A stretch of 7,839 bases of DNA, taken from NCBI GenBank assembly GCA_938004025.1, contig CALKXC010000082.1, forward strand, positions 1 to 7,839. The letters run 5' to 3'. This document shows positions 7,123-7,839 of the stretch, piece after piece (position 1 is the stretch's first letter; every line of letters begins with the position of its first letter). The stretch comes from an uncultured Leucothrix sp. GTDB taxonomy: Bacteria; Pseudomonadota; Gammaproteobacteria; Thiotrichales; Thiotrichaceae. Position numbers and translations under genes: made by a program. The notes beneath the pieces are model-generated. The model ran no database searches. It was given only the letters and a program-made list of their open reading frames with translations, and had not been told where the DNA came from.

Positions 7123-7728
7123 ATGATAGGAATGCTCCGTGGCAAGCTTATTGAACGCCAAGCACCCGATTTAATGTTGGACGTAAACGGTGTCGGTTAT
7201 GAACTGCAGGCCTCAATGATGACCTTTTATGACTTACCTGAGTTAGGTCAAGAAGTCACTTTGCACACGCACTTTGTGGTTCGTGAAGACGCGCAAATAT
7301 TGTATGCATTTAGCTCAACTGCAGAGCGCTCTTTGTTTCGGACTTTACTAAAAGTAAATGGCGTTGGGCCAAAGATGGCGCTGGCTATTGTTTCAGGTAT
7401 GACGGTAGATGAATTTGCAGAGCGAGTTAAGGCAGGGGATGCTATCGGTTTAACACGCCTTCCGGGTGTAGGTAAGAAAACAGCCGAGCGATTAATTATA
7501 GAAATGCGGGATGGTTTGCCTAAAACTAAAGACGCAAGTTCAGCTCAAAGTGCTTCGAAACCTGACCAGCTATCGATAAAAAGTAACCCGGAAGAAGAAG
7601 CAGTGAATGCCTTGTTGGCACTTGGTTATAAACCTACTGAAGCTAGCAAGATGGTGAGTCGCCAAGCTAATCAAGATTTGTCAGTTGAAGCGATGATTCG
7701 TAATGCACTCAAGGAGTCCTTATCATAA
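7123..7728 (+). CDS. ruvA: Holliday junction branch migration protein RuvA
   Basis: RuvA tetramers bind the open four-way junction and load RuvB rings on opposite arms. The protein is 201 residues (E. coli: 203). Domain I is an OB fold (about 1-62, opening MIGMLRGKLIE), with the acidic pin residues E55 and D56 in VREDAQ that help separate strands. Domain II carries two helix-hairpin-helix motifs, VNGVGPKMAL at 78-87 and LPGVGKKTAERL at 113-124. A flexible, Ser/Lys-rich linker (about 134-154) leads to domain III (about 156-200, EEEAVNALLALGYKPTEA), which contacts RuvB. A purine-rich AAAGAGA about 8 nt upstream supports the ATG at 7123, 52 nt after ruvC. Its stop overlaps the ruvB start by one base. 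Confidence 0.97.
   Translation: MIGMLRGKLIERQAPDLMLDVNGVGYELQASMMTFYDLPELGQEVTLHTHFVVREDAQILYAFSSTAERSLFRTLLKVNGVGPKMALAIVSGMTVDEFAERVKAGDAIGLTRLPGVGKKTAERLIIEMRDGLPKTKDASSAQSASKPDQLSIKSNPEEEAVNALLALGYKPTEASKMVSRQANQDLSVEAMIRNALKESLS
7711..7716 (+). promoter_or_regulatory. ruvB ribosome-binding site inside the ruvA 3' end
   Basis: AAGGAG lies 11 nt before the ruvB ATG at 7728. It is part of a short palindrome, AAGGAGTCCTT (7711-7721), which could fold as a 4-bp stem with a 3-nt loop. Ribosomes finishing ruvA would open it, consistent with coupling of ruvA and ruvB translation. The stem is short, so the effect may be slight. Confidence 0.5.
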
Positions 7729-7839
7729 TGGAAGATGATGGGCGCGTGATATCACCAGTGGCAGGCCTTGATGAATTGCTTACAGAGGAAAAGATTCGTC
7801 CTCAGTATTTGCGCGACTATATTGGGCAACCTGCTGTTC
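7728..7839 (+). CDS. ruvB: Holliday junction branch migration ATPase RuvB (5' part only)
   Basis: RuvB is the AAA+ hexameric motor that pulls DNA through the RuvA-junction complex. Only 37 codons are present before the window ends. The start reads MEDDGRVISP, and the segment IRPQYLRDYIGQPAV matches the conserved RuvB N-terminus (IRPKLLEEYVGQPQV in E. coli). The Walker motifs lie beyond the window. The ATG shares its A with the ruvA stop (TAATG), a layout that usually means translational coupling. Identity is secure from the conserved N-terminal block and the operon position; intactness cannot be judged. Confidence 0.93.
   Translation, partial: MEDDGRVISPVAGLDELLTEEKIRPQYLRDYIGQPAV

Overview
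This window looks like a stretch of core chromosome from a gammaproteobacterium with moderate GC (mid-40s percent by eye, not computed). The evidence is the combination of a full RNase D with HRDC domains, a bifunctional-type PilD, a PilB/PilC pair of the Pseudomonas-like type IVa pilus class, and a compact ruvC-ruvA-ruvB operon. I cannot name a genus. I see no phage genes, insertion sequences, tRNA/rRNA genes, CRISPR array or toxin-antitoxin pair.

Layout. (1) 1-2335, plus strand: a possible 3' tail of an unidentified gene, then rnd (RNase D) and aroC (chorismate synthase), only 33 nt apart and probably cotranscribed. (2) 2336-2464: a non-coding convergent gap holding a nested imperfect inverted repeat. 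(3) 2465-6386, minus strand: pilB-pilC-pilD in that transcription order, encoding the extension ATPase, inner-membrane platform and prepilin peptidase/methylase of a type IVa pilus. pilB and pilC are separated by 3 nt; pilC and pilD by 97 nt containing a perfect 11-bp hairpin. (4) 6387-6569: a divergent control region between pilB and ruvC. (5) 6570-7839, plus strand: ruvC, ruvA and the start of ruvB, the Holliday-junction branch migration and resolution machinery; ruvB is cut by the window edge.

Functionally there are three modules. RNase D (RNA 3'-end trimming) sits with a shikimate-pathway enzyme, an adjacency with no obvious biochemical link. PilB powers pilin polymerisation through the PilC platform after PilD cleaves and N-methylates the prepilins; no major pilin gene lies beside them here. 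RuvA binds the four-way junction, RuvB drives branch migration and RuvC cleaves.

All full-length genes have intact catalytic motifs and near-standard lengths. I found no convincing undescribed system. The points worth a second look are structural: the convergent-gap repeat, the pilC-pilD hairpin, the absence of a LexA-type box upstream of ruvC and ruvA, the start codons of rnd and pilB, and the gene order itself.
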